64,000 nt of DNA from Bacillus sp. SB49 (GTDB taxonomy: Bacteria; Bacillota; Bacilli; Bacillales; Halobacillaceae). A model generated the notes under the pieces. It was given only the letters and a program-made list of their open reading frames with translations. It had not been told where the DNA came from and ran no database searches. The position numbers and the translations under genes are program-made. Within the stretch, counting starts at the first letter, position 1; each line of letters opens with the position of its first letter. The stretch spans positions 967,501 through 1,031,500 of the forward strand of contig NZ_CP048117.1 in NCBI RefSeq assembly GCF_000469135.2, read 5' to 3'. Of the stretch, positions 8,539 to 17,067 are shown piece by piece.

Positions 8539-9093
8539 ATGAACCATCAGTCTTTCTTATATCATGACACATTCGAGACTCCTTTAGGTGCTGTTACAGT
8601 ACTTGCGAATGATGAAGGGGTCTGCCGCATTGATTATGGCAAATACGAAGATCGGACCGCATTCTATCAAACTTGGAAAAGGAAGCACTTTCTCAAAGGG
8701 GAGTTGGTCTACGACCCTGAGCAAACATATGTGGCACAGACGAGGGAGGAACTCCAGGAATATTTTGCAGGCAGGCGTTCGGAATTCCAGGTACCTCTCC
8801 AATGTTACGGTACGGACTTTCAACGGCAGGTCTGGCGGACGCTGCACCACCAGATCCCTTATGGAGAAACACGTTCCTATAAGGACATCGCCTCCTATAT
8901 CCACGCCCCGAAAGCGATCCGGGCTGTCGGAGGTGCTGTTAACCAAAATCCATTTTCTATCGTGGTCCCGTGTCACCGGGTCATTGGAAGTAACGGGAAA
9001 CTCGTAGGGTATGCGGGTGGAATAGATAAGAAAGAGAAGTTATTAGAGCTCGAACGAGAGCACCATTCCGTAACGGAACATAGAAGCGGCTGA
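8539..9093 (+). CDS. ogt: Methylated-DNA-protein-cysteine methyltransferase (Ogt/MGMT)
   Basis: Suicide repair enzyme that moves alkyl groups from O6-alkylguanine (and O4-alkylthymine) to its own cysteine. 184 residues. The acceptor motif PCHRVIG places the reactive cysteine at about residue 145. The helix-turn-helix region GETRSYKDIASYIHAPKAIR and the asparagine hinge (GGAVNQNP) precede it. GAAGAAGGGG lies upstream of ATG 8539. A possible promoter is TTTTCA, 17 bases, TATAAT just before the gene. Its stop lies inside the downstream terminator stem. Confidence 0.95.
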   Translation: MNHQSFLYHDTFETPLGAVTVLANDEGVCRIDYGKYEDRTAFYQTWKRKHFLKGELVYDPEQTYVAQTREELQEYFAGRRSEFQVPLQCYGTDFQRQVWRTLHHQIPYGETRSYKDIASYIHAPKAIRAVGGAVNQNPFSIVVPCHRVIGSNGKLVGYAGGIDKKEKLLELEREHHSVTEHRSG

Positions 9094-9118
9094 TCCTGTT
9101 TGGATGAGCCGTTTTTTT
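9087..9118 (+). terminator. Terminator of ogt
   Basis: CGGCTGATCC pairs with GGATGAGCCG, followed by seven T. It overlaps the ogt stop codon. Confidence 0.8.
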
Positions 9119-9168
9119 CATGTATTCCTATCCTTTTTCATAGATATGAAGGTGGGGAGGGGAGACGG

Positions 9169-10032
9169 ATGAGTGCTGTTCATTTATTACAGCGGTACTG
9201 GGAGAGAATCATGGATCGCCTGTTTGACCAGAACGAAGAAGAGTGGCTGAGAAAGAAAGTCGACGCATTAGAAGCGGGTGGGAAGTCGCTGCGACGGGTT
9301 ACATTTGAACTGAAACCGTACCACCGGGCCGCCTACGACAAGGAGGTCTGTCTTGATTATTTGCTGCACGTCTCCATGTTGGTGAAGGACGGACCGCGAA
9401 CTTACTTGGAAGAAGGAATATACGAGGGAAGAAGCAGATTCTCTAAAGGGGAGTGGCTGGATCATCGAATCCGAACGGAGCGCCCGGGTACGGATTCCTT
9501 AACATCCGCTTTGGAATTCAGTCATTCAAGGGAGAGGGAGGAGAGCCGTTTTACGTACGACAGAAGAGCAGCCGTGCGCTACGCGGACAGGTGGTGGGAC
9601 AGCTATAACCCGGCTTACCGGCACTTTGATGTCGATTGCACCAATTATGTATCTCAGTGTCTGCGGGCCGGTGGTGCCCCTATGCATGGCTCGCCTGCAA
9701 GAAGTAAGGGATGGTGGTATGGAAGTGGGACATGGAGCTACAGCTGGACGGTCGCTCATGCGCTGCGCTGGTATATGAGTGGTGCGCGGAAAGGATTGAC
9801 GGCTACGGAAGTATCATCAGCCGATCAGCTGTCGCCGGGGGATATCATCTGCTATGATTTCCAGGGGAACGGGCGCTTTGATCATAATACGATCGTAACA
9901 AGGAAGGATGCGAGCGGTATGCCGCTCGTCAATGCCCATACATCCAACAGCCGACATCGTTACTGGGCCTATGAAGATTCTACCGCCTATACCCCGTCAA
10001 TCCAGTACAAATTTTTCCGAATTGACGGATGA
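9169..10032 (+). CDS. Amidase_6 domain protein (YhbB-like)
   Basis: 287 residues. The C-terminal half (about 125-285) is an Amidase_6 / CHAP-like putative amidase domain. It shows a catalytic-type Cys in DVDCTNYVSQCL, then WWYGSGTWSYSWTVA, SPGDIICYDFQ, a likely catalytic His in FDHNTIV, and NAHTSNSRHRYW. The N-terminal half is charged and unassigned. No signal peptide is visible, which is unusual if the target is peptidoglycan. GGGGAGACGG precedes ATG 9169. The position between queG/ogt and trmL resembles the yhbA-yhbB-cspR neighbourhood of B. subtilis as I recall it. Cell-wall amidase function is inferred. Confidence 0.85.
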   Translation: MSAVHLLQRYWERIMDRLFDQNEEEWLRKKVDALEAGGKSLRRVTFELKPYHRAAYDKEVCLDYLLHVSMLVKDGPRTYLEEGIYEGRSRFSKGEWLDHRIRTERPGTDSLTSALEFSHSREREESRFTYDRRAAVRYADRWWDSYNPAYRHFDVDCTNYVSQCLRAGGAPMHGSPARSKGWWYGSGTWSYSWTVAHALRWYMSGARKGLTATEVSSADQLSPGDIICYDFQGNGRFDHNTIVTRKDASGMPLVNAHTSNSRHRYWAYEDSTAYTPSIQYKFFRIDG

Positions 10033-10083
10033 ACGGTATGTTATAATGGTCTGGTTGATTATGACTAGACTGAGGTGAAAGAC

Positions 10084-10560
10084 ATGCCGAACCATATTGT
10101 TTTATTTGAACCGGAGATTCCGGCTAATACCGGTAATATTGCAAGGACCTGCTTAGCGACAAATACAGAACTTCATTTGATCCGTCCGCTTGGTTTCTCA
10201 ACAGATGATAAGATGCTTCGCCGGGCCGGTTTGGACTACTGGCATAAGGTGAACGTCCACTATCATGATTCCATTAAAGAATTGTACGAGGCTTATCCGG
10301 AAGCGGAATTTTATTACATTGAAAATTTCGGAACGAAGTCGTATGCCGATTTCGATTTCAGCAGTCCGGAGAAAGATTGGATGTTCGTATTCGGGAAAGA
10401 AACGACAGGCATACCGAAAGACCTCCTTGAGGGATTGGAAGATCGCTGCCTGCGCATCCCTATGACAGGGGAAGTTCGTTCTTTGAATTTATCGAACACC
10501 GCCTCCATCATTTTATACGATGCGTTGAAGCAGCAAGGCTATCCAAACTTGATCAAATGA
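10084..10560 (+). CDS. trmL: tRNA (cytidine(34)-2'-O)-methyltransferase
   Basis: SPOUT-class enzyme that 2'-O-methylates the wobble base of certain leucine tRNAs. 158 residues, the usual short TrmL length. Knot motifs are present: EPEIPANTGNIARTC near the N terminus, VFGKETTGIP, and the C-terminal RSLNLSNTASIILYD. GAGGTGA (10072-10078) serves ATG 10084; a GTG nine bases earlier is inside that site. A terminator follows. Confidence 0.95.
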   Translation: MPNHIVLFEPEIPANTGNIARTCLATNTELHLIRPLGFSTDDKMLRRAGLDYWHKVNVHYHDSIKELYEAYPEAEFYYIENFGTKSYADFDFSSPEKDWMFVFGKETTGIPKDLLEGLEDRCLRIPMTGEVRSLNLSNTASIILYDALKQQGYPNLIK

Positions 10561-10561
10561 C

Positions 10562-10597
10562 AAAAAAGAGTGCGTCCGCAAAGGGAGGCACTCTTTT
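10562..10597. terminator. Terminator between trmL and a small minus-strand gene
   Basis: AAAAGAGTGCGTCC pairs with GGAGGCACTCTTTT (one bulge on each side). It works for trmL and probably for the convergent 31-codon gene. Confidence 0.8.
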
Positions 10598-10599
10598 CC

Positions 10600-10695
10600 T
10601 TATTTCTTAGGTGATCCAGCCTTCGTGTTGTAGCCGGCAGTAAAAATGGCCGTAAGAAATGCAACGCTTACAAGAATGATCAAAGTTAGATTCAT
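10600..10695 (-). CDS. 31-residue single-span membrane peptide
   Basis: A short ORF encodes MNLTLIILVSVAFLTAIFTA, then GYNTKAGSPKK. About 20 hydrophobic residues form one membrane span, followed by a short positive tail. It has a very good ribosome site: AAAGGAGG lies six bases before the ATG. It is converging on trmL and shares its terminator. No family is recognised. The ribosome site and membrane-peptide composition make a real gene likely. Confidence 0.55.
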   Translation of the reverse strand: MNLTLIILVSVAFLTAIFTAGYNTKAGSPKK

Positions 10696-10883
10696 CGTCC
10701 ATCCTCCTTTATTAGCCAGACAAGTCGTTCTGGTCTTTATTATACCTCACTTCCAAATTGAAGGAAATGGCTTGTCCTGCTAATTTTATCCTTTCTCGGA
10801 TGACAGATGCCTATACGCCTCACCGGGCGTTTACATAGAGTGAAGAGTAGGTGAATAACCAAGGTTGGATTGGAGGAGTAGGA

Positions 10884-11111
10884 ATGAATCAATATTCGTA
10901 TTACTACCCGAATCACATGCAGGATGGCTTCCGCGATGAAGATGAACGGTTCTTCTTTTTAGGGCCGTTCGCCGGCGGACTGCTCGGCGGTTTTCTCGGA
11001 GGTGCACTTGCTCCAGGTTTCTACGGAGGTTTTGGTGGAGGGTATCCGCCACCGCCGCCTCCGTACTATGGCGGATACTACGGACGTCCCCCATACGGCG
11101 GTTTCTGGTAA
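10884..11111 (+). CDS. Gly/Tyr/Pro-rich small protein
   Basis: 75 residues. A charged start (MNQYSYYYPNHMQDGFRDED) is followed by FFFLGPFAGGLLGGFLGGAL. A tail rich in Gly, Tyr and Pro ends PPYGGFW. Such composition is common among spore-coat and other surface-associated small proteins, but no family is clear. GGAGGA (10872-10877) serves ATG 10884. Upstream, AC (10815), 17 bases and CATAGAGTG (10834) resemble a sigma-K promoter. If real, that would support a coat role; this is weak inference. A perfect terminator follows. Confidence 0.65.
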   Translation: MNQYSYYYPNHMQDGFRDEDERFFFLGPFAGGLLGGFLGGALAPGFYGGFGGGYPPPPPPYYGGYYGRPPYGGFW

Positions 11112-11114
11112 ATG

Positions 11115-11147
11115 GAAAAGGCCCCTCGAATGGAGGGGCCTTTTCGT
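11115..11147. terminator. Terminator shared by the Gly-rich gene and lipA
   Basis: GAAAAGGCCCCTC pairs with GAGGGGCCTTTTC. It is symmetrical, so it can stop both converging transcripts. Confidence 0.85.
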
Positions 11148-11152
11148 TTAAG

Positions 11153-12097
11153 TTAGAAGTTTGTTGTATCCAATTCTTTTCCTTGAGACTCATAGCCTTT
11201 CATGTATTTGATTCGGCGCTGAGCGGATGTGGAATTGACTTGTTCATCTGCGTGGTAAGAAGAACGGACCATCGGACCGGCTTCACAGTGTCGGAAGCCT
11301 TTATCCAGAGCGATTTGTTTCAGCTCTTCGAACTCATCCGGATGGTAATAGCGTTCCACATTCAAGTGTTTTTTCGTCGGCTGCAAATATTGGCCGATTG
11401 TCATGATATCGACATTGTTTTCCAGCAGGTCGTCCATCGCTTGAATAATTTCTTCTTTCGTTTCCCCGAGGCCGACCATGATGCTTGATTTTGTCGGTGT
11501 GTTAGGGCGGATTTCCTTAACGCGGCGCAGCAATTCCAGAGAACGGTCGTACATCGCACGAGCGCGGACTTTCTTAGTAAGTCGACGTACGGTTTCGATG
11601 TTGTGATTGAAGATGTCCGGCTCTCCAGCCATAAGTGTGTGAAGGCTCTCGTAATCACCTTTCATGTCGGAAGGAAGGATTTCCACCGTGCATCCAGGGA
11701 CACGTCGGCGAATCGCTTTTACCGTTTCCGCGAAAACGGCTGCACCACCGTCATTCAGATCGTCACGGGCGACAGCTGTGACCACTACGTGTTTCAGTCC
11801 CATGATTTCGACAGATTCAGCCACGCGTTCCGGCTCTCCCCAGTCCAATTCGTTCGGAAGTCCGGTTTTTACCGCGCAGAAGCGGCACCCGCGTGTGCAC
11901 GTATCCCCAAGGATCATAAAGGTTGCCGTTTTACGTTCGCTCCAGCATTCGTGAATATTCGGGCAGCGTGCTTCCTCACAAACCGTGTTCAGTTTCTTCT
12001 CCCTCATCAGCTTTTTCAGCCCGGTGTAGGATTTATTCGTGTTGATTTTGATTTTAAGCCAATCCGGCTTTCTTATGTACTCTTGGTCTTTAGCCAT
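11153..12097 (-). CDS. lipA: Lipoyl synthase
   Basis: Radical SAM enzyme that inserts two sulfurs into protein-bound octanoyl groups to make lipoyl cofactor. 314 residues. The N-terminal auxiliary cluster is [12 protein letters not shown] and the radical SAM cluster is [10 protein letters not shown]. The C-terminal RSSYHADEQ region supplies the conserved Ser. Start ATG 12097 has AAAGGAGTG upstream; a longer start overlapping lipM is unlikely. It lies 17 bases downstream of lipM in the same direction, a two-gene lipoylation operon. Substrates include OdhB, encoded about 10 kb away. Confidence 0.97.
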   Translation of the reverse strand: MAKDQEYIRKPDWLKIKINTNKSYTGLKKLMREKKLNTVCEEARCPNIHECWSERKTATFMILGDTCTRGCRFCAVKTGLPNELDWGEPERVAESVEIMGLKHVVVTAVARDDLNDGGAAVFAETVKAIRRRVPGCTVEILPSDMKGDYESLHTLMAGEPDIFNHNIETVRRLTKKVRARAMYDRSLELLRRVKEIRPNTPTKSSIMVGLGETKEEIIQAMDDLLENNVDIMTIGQYLQPTKKHLNVERYYHPDEFEELKQIALDKGFRHCEAGPMVRSSYHADEQVNSTSAQRRIKYMKGYESQGKELDTTNF

Positions 12098-12114
12098 GTT
12101 GTCCACTCCTTTAA

Positions 12115-12930
12115 TTATCGGGAAAAGTTCCACTCATCCGATTGATATCGTTCTGCGGCGATTTTCTCTACTGTTTTCCATTGATCATCAGAGAGTTCGA
12201 AAGGTTCAAGCGTTATGTCCATCCCTTTTTCAAATCCACTCTTAAACGCATGTTTTGTCTCGTTGAAATCAACGGGCTTATCGAGCAGTTGGTTGATGGC
12301 AACCGCTTTGTCTCCGAATGCTTTTCGCGCGCGTTCTTTCACCCGTTCATTTTTATATAGGAACATATCGAAAAGCTTGACATCATCTACATCAATCGGG
12401 ATCGATCCGTGCTGCAGGATGATTCCCTTTTTGCGTGTCTGGGCACTGCCAGCAGCTTTCTTTCCCTCTACAATCAGTTCATACCAGGACGGCTCTTCAA
12501 AACATACGGCAGAGCCTGTCACACCAAGTTTACCTTCCGGTACAGCAAAATCAGCTTGGATCCCCAGGTTACGAAACCCTTCTAGGAGTCCTTTGGAAAT
12601 TACCAAATAGGCTTCTTTCACGGAAGCCGGCATCGCTTCATGTTGTTCTGAGACGATAACACTGTATGTCAGTTCTTTGTCGTGCAGAACAGCCCGGCCG
12701 CCGGTTTGGCGACGGACAAGCTCGTAGCCGTGTTTTTTCACGCCATCCATGTCTATCTTACCGTTCACTTTCTGAAAGTACCCTACGGATAAGCCGGCTG
12801 GGGCCCAGCCGTAGAATCGGAGGACAGGCGGAATTTCTCCGGCTCTGTGCCAATTCATCAAAGCCTCATCCAGTGCCATGTTCATGGCAGGAGTACAGTG
12901 ACCGGAATCGACAAAGTACCATGTTTCCAT
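12115..12930 (-). CDS. lipM: Octanoyl-[GcvH]:protein N-octanoyltransferase
   Basis: Transfers octanoate from acyl carrier protein to GcvH at the start of the Bacillus lipoylation pathway. 271 residues in the LplA/LipB/LipM fold. [12 protein letters not shown] (73-84) is the lipoate-ligase signature. C143 in [15 protein letters not shown] is at the place of the LipM catalytic cysteine, followed by [10 protein letters not shown]. LipM rather than LipL is supported by this motif and by linkage to lipA. AAGAAGGA serves ATG 12930; the TTG two codons earlier is less well spaced. Confidence 0.92.
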   Translation of the reverse strand: METWYFVDSGHCTPAMNMALDEALMNWHRAGEIPPVLRFYGWAPAGLSVGYFQKVNGKIDMDGVKKHGYELVRRQTGGRAVLHDKELTYSVIVSEQHEAMPASVKEAYLVISKGLLEGFRNLGIQADFAVPEGKLGVTGSAVCFEEPSWYELIVEGKKAAGSAQTRKKGIILQHGSIPIDVDDVKLFDMFLYKNERVKERARKAFGDKAVAINQLLDKPVDFNETKHAFKSGFEKGMDITLEPFELSDDQWKTVEKIAAERYQSDEWNFSR

Positions 12931-13130
12931 ATGCAATCCTTCTTTCTGTCAGTTAAGCACTTTATCACATTAAAATAACCACAATCATTCTAACAAGGGC
13001 AATGGAATGTGTCAAAATTTGCAAAGGATGTAAATGTCCTTGTTTTATAGGTTTAATTACCCAGTTACAATGGTTGGTGGCATACATAAGTACAGAATTG
13101 TTTTATAATTGAAACAGGAGGGGATGCCTT

Positions 13131-13310
13131 GTGAATCAGTCTTTGATATCCAGTGTGCTTTTTTTGATCAGCGCTTTCATTTGGGCATTGCTAGCAATCA
13201 TTTATGAAGAATTCCGACTCCTCAATTTTTTTCTTTTTATTACTTTTCTGGTAATCGGACTGGCGAAGAGGCGCCGGTATCAGGAACGAAGGGATTATGA
13301 AGAAGACTGA
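13131..13310 (+). CDS. 59-residue small membrane protein
   Basis: GTG start with AGGAGGGG seven bases upstream. The peptide begins MNQSLISSVLFLISAFIWAL, continues with a second hydrophobic stretch (LNFFLFITFLVIGLA), and ends in a basic/acidic tail KRRRYQERRDYEED. Two membrane spans are likely. The stop codon lies inside a strong terminator stem, which argues that the reading frame is real and monocistronic. No family is recognised. Confidence 0.6.
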   Translation: MNQSLISSVLFLISAFIWALLAIIYEEFRLLNFFLFITFLVIGLAKRRRYQERRDYEED

Positions 13311-13332
13311 AATTTCCAGTCTTCTTTTTTTA
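13302..13332 (+). terminator. Terminator of the 59-residue gene
   Basis: GAAGACTG pairs with CAGTCTTC, followed by seven T. Confidence 0.85.
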
Positions 13333-13454
13333 TGGTCAAGATTTGAAGCGGTGCGGCATAGGCATGAAGAAGGTGGACAGCTCAGGTGCTTAAGGGGATG
13401 GACCTTCTAACGGTCTCTGGTGTCCGCCTGCATCCTTAATTACGAGTCAGTCAC

Positions 13455-13483
13455 ACATGTTTTCGATAATCCAAGCATAGGAT
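13455..13483 (+). promoter_or_regulatory. Candidate sigma-E promoter of prkA
   Basis: ACATGTT (13455-13461), 14 bases, CATAGGAT (13476-13483), compared with the sigma-E consensus KMATATT-N14-CATACAHT. prkA is a sigma-E gene in B. subtilis, which supports the match. Confidence 0.5.
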
Positions 13484-13522
13484 GTATTAAAATTCGTCTC
13501 TTACGACGGGGGAGGTCGCGAA

Positions 13523-15418
13523 GTGGACATTTTAAAGAAAATACAAGACCACCGGGAACACGAAGAGGAACTCAAATGGGAAGGTACATTCGCAGAATAT
13601 TTGGATCTATTGAAAGAACGTCCGTATTTAGCTCAATCCGCACATTCCCGCGTTTACAATATGATCAAGAATGCGGGGGTTGCAGAAGAACATGACCATA
13701 AGCGGTATAAATTCTTCGATGAGGATATTTATGGTCTTGATGAAGCGATGGAGAAACTGGTAGAGGAGTACTTCCACCCTGCGGCAAGGCGGTTGGATGT
13801 CAGGAAGCGGATCCTTTTATTAATGGGACCGGTCAGTGGTGGTAAATCGACGCTTGTCAACTTGTTGAAGCGGGGAATGGAAGAATACACCCATACAGCG
13901 GAAGGCGCGGTCTTTGCCATTAAAGGATGCCCGATGCATGAAGATCCCCTGCATTTAATACCTAACCATTTGAGGAAAGAATTCCAGGAGGAGTATGGAA
14001 TTCGTATAGAGGGCAGTTTGTCACCTTTGAATACCATGCGGGTCGAGACAGAATATGACGGCCGGATTGAGGACGTTCAAGTAGAGCGTATCTTTTTCTC
14101 CGAAGATAAGCGTACAGGCATTGGAACATTCAGTCCATCTGATCCGAAATCTCAGGATATCGCCGATTTGACAGGATCGATCGACTTTTCTACTATCGCC
14201 CAGTTTGGTTCGGAATCGGACCCTCGTGCGTACCGGTTTGACGGGGAATTGAATAAAGCGAACCGCGGCATCATGGAATTCCAGGAGATGCTGAAGTGTG
14301 ATGAGAAATTCCTGTGGCACCTGCTCAGTTTGACGCAGGAAGGGAATTTCAAAGCCGGTAGATTCGCGCTAATATCTGCAGATGAATTGATCATCGCCCA
14401 TACGAACGAAGCGGAGTATCGGTCTTTCATTGCTAATAAGAAGAACGAAGCTCTCCACTCCCGTATGATCGTGATGCCGGTCCCTTATAACTTGAAAGTG
14501 AGTCAGGAAGAGAAAATCTATGAGAAGATGATCCGGGAAAGCGATATAAGAGACGTGCACATCGCACCACATACGCTGCGGGTTGCGGCGATGTTCACGA
14601 TATTGACAAGGCTTAAGGAGTCGAAGAAAGCTTCCATTGATGTATTGAAGAAGATGCGTCTGTACGATGGAGAAATCCTGGAGGGCTTCAGTGATGTGGA
14701 TGTCGAGGAGTTGAAGAAGGAGCATGCAGATGAGGGAATGAGCGGAATTGATCCTCGTTATGTCATTAACCGTATTTCATCCACCATCATCAAGAAGGAG
14801 TTGACTTCCATCAACGCGCTGGACGTTCTCCGGTCGTTGAAGGACGGCCTTGGAAGCCATGCCTCCATTTCCAGTGATGATAAGGAGCGTTACTTGGATT
14901 TCATATCCCTTGCACGGAAGGAATACGATGAGATCGCTAAGAAAGAAGTTCAGAAAGCGTTCGTCTATTCTTATGAAGAGTCAGCTGTCACTTTGATGGA
15001 TAACTACCTGGATAATGTCGAAGCTTATTGCAACAAAGCAAAACTTCGTGACCCTCTGACAGGAGAGGAGTTGAATCCGGATGAACGTTTGATGCGTTCC
15101 ATTGAAGAGCAGATCGGTGTTTCTGAAAACGCGAAGAAAGCGTTCCGGGAAGAAATCTTGATTCGTATCTCCGCCTATGCCCGTAAAGGGAAGAAGTTCG
15201 ATTACCAATCTCATGAACGGCTTAGAGAAGCCATTCAGAAGAAGCTGTTTGCCGACTTGAAAGACGTAGTGAAAATTACGACGTCTACGAAAACACCGGA
15301 TGAACAGCAGCTTAAGAAGATCAATGAAGTGGTGGCGACTCTCGTGGATGAGCATGGATACAACTCCAGCTCCGCTAATGAATTGCTTAAATATGTAGGA
15401 AGTCTTTTAAACCGATAA
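13523..15418 (+). CDS. prkA: PrkA family serine protein kinase / AAA+ protein
   Basis: 631 residues, the normal PrkA length. The Walker A motif GPVSGGKST (102-110) lies in the PrkA AAA domain. The C-terminal region is the kinase-like PrkA domain. In B. subtilis PrkA is made in the mother cell during sporulation and aids sigma-K-dependent expression; AAA+ protease activity has also been reported for the family. The start is GTG with GGGGGAGG 7-8 bases upstream. A sigma-E-like promoter precedes it. Its usual partner yhbH is in this window but 9.5 kb away, with ppx-ppk, odhAB and yidC2 between. Confidence 0.96.
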   Translation: MDILKKIQDHREHEEELKWEGTFAEYLDLLKERPYLAQSAHSRVYNMIKNAGVAEEHDHKRYKFFDEDIYGLDEAMEKLVEEYFHPAARRLDVRKRILLLMGPVSGGKSTLVNLLKRGMEEYTHTAEGAVFAIKGCPMHEDPLHLIPNHLRKEFQEEYGIRIEGSLSPLNTMRVETEYDGRIEDVQVERIFFSEDKRTGIGTFSPSDPKSQDIADLTGSIDFSTIAQFGSESDPRAYRFDGELNKANRGIMEFQEMLKCDEKFLWHLLSLTQEGNFKAGRFALISADELIIAHTNEAEYRSFIANKKNEALHSRMIVMPVPYNLKVSQEEKIYEKMIRESDIRDVHIAPHTLRVAAMFTILTRLKESKKASIDVLKKMRLYDGEILEGFSDVDVEELKKEHADEGMSGIDPRYVINRISSTIIKKELTSINALDVLRSLKDGLGSHASISSDDKERYLDFISLARKEYDEIAKKEVQKAFVYSYEESAVTLMDNYLDNVEAYCNKAKLRDPLTGEELNPDERLMRSIEEQIGVSENAKKAFREEILIRISAYARKGKKFDYQSHERLREAIQKKLFADLKDVVKITTSTKTPDEQQLKKINEVVATLVDEHGYNSSSANELLKYVGSLLNR

Positions 15419-15427
15419 ACTTGTCGT

Positions 15428-15461
15428 ACCCCCGCCTTCGACAGCGAAGGCGGGGGTTTTT
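15428..15461 (+). terminator. Terminator of prkA
   Basis: ACCCCCGCCTTCG pairs perfectly with CGAAGGCGGGGGT around ACAG, then TTTT. Confidence 0.9.
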
Positions 15462-15464
15462 CTA

Positions 15465-15473
15465 TGGTATAAT
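15465..15473 (+). promoter_or_regulatory. Extended -10 promoter of ppx-ppk
   Basis: TGGTATAAT lies directly after the prkA terminator, 31 bases before the ppx start. There is no clear -35 because that position is terminator sequence. Confidence 0.55.
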
Positions 15474-15503
15474 GTCGGAAAATGAAGGGAGTGGGGAGAG
15501 ACG

Positions 15504-17036
15504 ATGCCGAAGAAATATTATGCCATCATCGATGTCGGTTCCAATACCATGCGTCTGGTCATTTACAGGAGAGACAATGGCGGGCGTTTCCGTGAAATTG
15601 AAAACGTAAAGGCGGTGGCCCGCCTTAGAAGTCACCTGCAGGATGACGGTACTCTGTCCAACGCAGGTATGGATACCCTTTTAAGAACGTTGAAAGGATT
15701 CAGCGAGGTTGTTCTCTCCTATCGTCTGGAAGAGCTCATTTGTGTCGCTACGGCTACCATCCGTCAGGCTGGGAACCAGGAGGATATCATACGTGCTGTA
15801 TCCGATGAGACAGGGTTTGATATGAGGATTCTTACAGAGCAGGAGGAAGCCTATTATGGTTACCTTGCTGTCGTTAATTCCACACCTGTCAAGGAAGGGA
15901 TCACGATTGACATCGGAGGAGGCAGTACGGAAGTTACATATTTCAAAGACCGTCAGCTGATCGACTCTCACAGCTTCCCCTTCGGTGCCTTGACCTTAAA
16001 GCAGGATTTCTTTGCAGACGATCTTCCATCAGAAGAAGAGCTGGGAGAGCTCCGCAGGTATCTGCTTGAGCAGTTCGGCACGCTCCCATGGTTGAAGGAC
16101 CGCCGTGTTCCTGTTATCGGAATCGGCGGAGGAGCCAGGAACCTTGTCCAAATCGACCAGAATATGAAGGAATACCCGCTTGCGGGACTGCATCAATACA
16201 GAATGAAGGAAAATGACCTTGCTTTCATTAAGAATTATCTGCACACCCTGTCTATGGAAAAACTGCAGAAAGTAGAAGGGTTATCGAAAGATCGTGCCGA
16301 TATCATCTTACCGGCTACCGAGGTTTTTCACTGTCTATACGACCGGACAGCGGCGACCAGCTTTATCCTCAGCCGTAAAGGGTTGAGGGACGGAATCTTT
16401 TATGAACAGTTGACGAAAGATATGGGGACTGATGTGTTTCCGAATGTACTGGAAGAAAGCATCCAGGAACTCGTCAGTGACTATGACTTGAACCTTAAGC
16501 AGATTCATCATGTCCAGCACTTGGCTGGTGATCTCTTCCGTGCCCTTCAGGAGAAGGGAATCGGGTCTTTGAATAAGGAAGACTGGCTCGAAGTGAAACG
16601 TGCCGGCCACGTGTTTAATTTAGGAGAATATATTGACGGGGAATCGAGTTCTCAACACACTTTTTATCTGCTTGCGAATCGTACGATCGACGGACTGATG
16701 CATACGGACAGGCTGCGTCTCGCACTGCTCGCTTCTTTTAAAAATAAAACGGTGTTTAAACAGTTCCTGTCTCCTTTCAAGGAATGGTTTTTAAAAGAAG
16801 AACGGAAAAAACTCCGTCTGATGGGGGCACTTCTGAAATTATGCTACAGTCTCGACAGTACGAGGAGGCAGGCTGTGGAGAAGTTGGAAGTTGAGGTGAC
16901 TTCGGAGGAAGTTCTGCTCATCTGCCATTGTAAAGGAGCGTGGATGGCGGAGGAATACCAGGCGGAAAAGCATAAAAAGCATTTGGAAAAGTCGATCAAG
17001 AGGTCTATTACGATGCAGTTTGTGGAAAAGAGATAA
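15504..17036 (+). CDS. ppx: Exopolyphosphatase (Ppx/GppA family)
   Basis: Releases terminal phosphate from polyphosphate, and may act on pppGpp. 510 residues, the long two-part form with a C-terminal HD-like extension. Actin/sugar-kinase-fold phosphate motifs are visible: IIDVGSNTMRLVIY near residue 10, TIDIGGGSTEVTYF near 135, and IGIGGGARNL near 210. It starts with ATG behind GGGAGTGGGGAG and runs 31 bases ahead of ppk; the pair forms a polyphosphate operon in which synthesis and breakdown are co-expressed. Confidence 0.94.
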   Translation: MPKKYYAIIDVGSNTMRLVIYRRDNGGRFREIENVKAVARLRSHLQDDGTLSNAGMDTLLRTLKGFSEVVLSYRLEELICVATATIRQAGNQEDIIRAVSDETGFDMRILTEQEEAYYGYLAVVNSTPVKEGITIDIGGGSTEVTYFKDRQLIDSHSFPFGALTLKQDFFADDLPSEEELGELRRYLLEQFGTLPWLKDRRVPVIGIGGGARNLVQIDQNMKEYPLAGLHQYRMKENDLAFIKNYLHTLSMEKLQKVEGLSKDRADIILPATEVFHCLYDRTAATSFILSRKGLRDGIFYEQLTKDMGTDVFPNVLEESIQELVSDYDLNLKQIHHVQHLAGDLFRALQEKGIGSLNKEDWLEVKRAGHVFNLGEYIDGESSSQHTFYLLANRTIDGLMHTDRLRLALLASFKNKTVFKQFLSPFKEWFLKEERKKLRLMGALLKLCYSLDSTRRQAVEKLEVEVTSEEVLLICHCKGAWMAEEYQAEKHKKHLEKSIKRSITMQFVEKR

Positions 17037-17067
17037 CGAAGCGAATACGAGATAAAGGGTGATCACC

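Noticed and set aside
11603-12145. 180-codon plus-strand frame over lipA
   Set aside because: Antisense to the radical SAM domain; no ribosome site.
13420-13695. 91-codon frame overlapping the prkA start
   Set aside because: Runs through the sigma-E-like promoter and into prkA in another frame; prkA has the ribosome site and homology.
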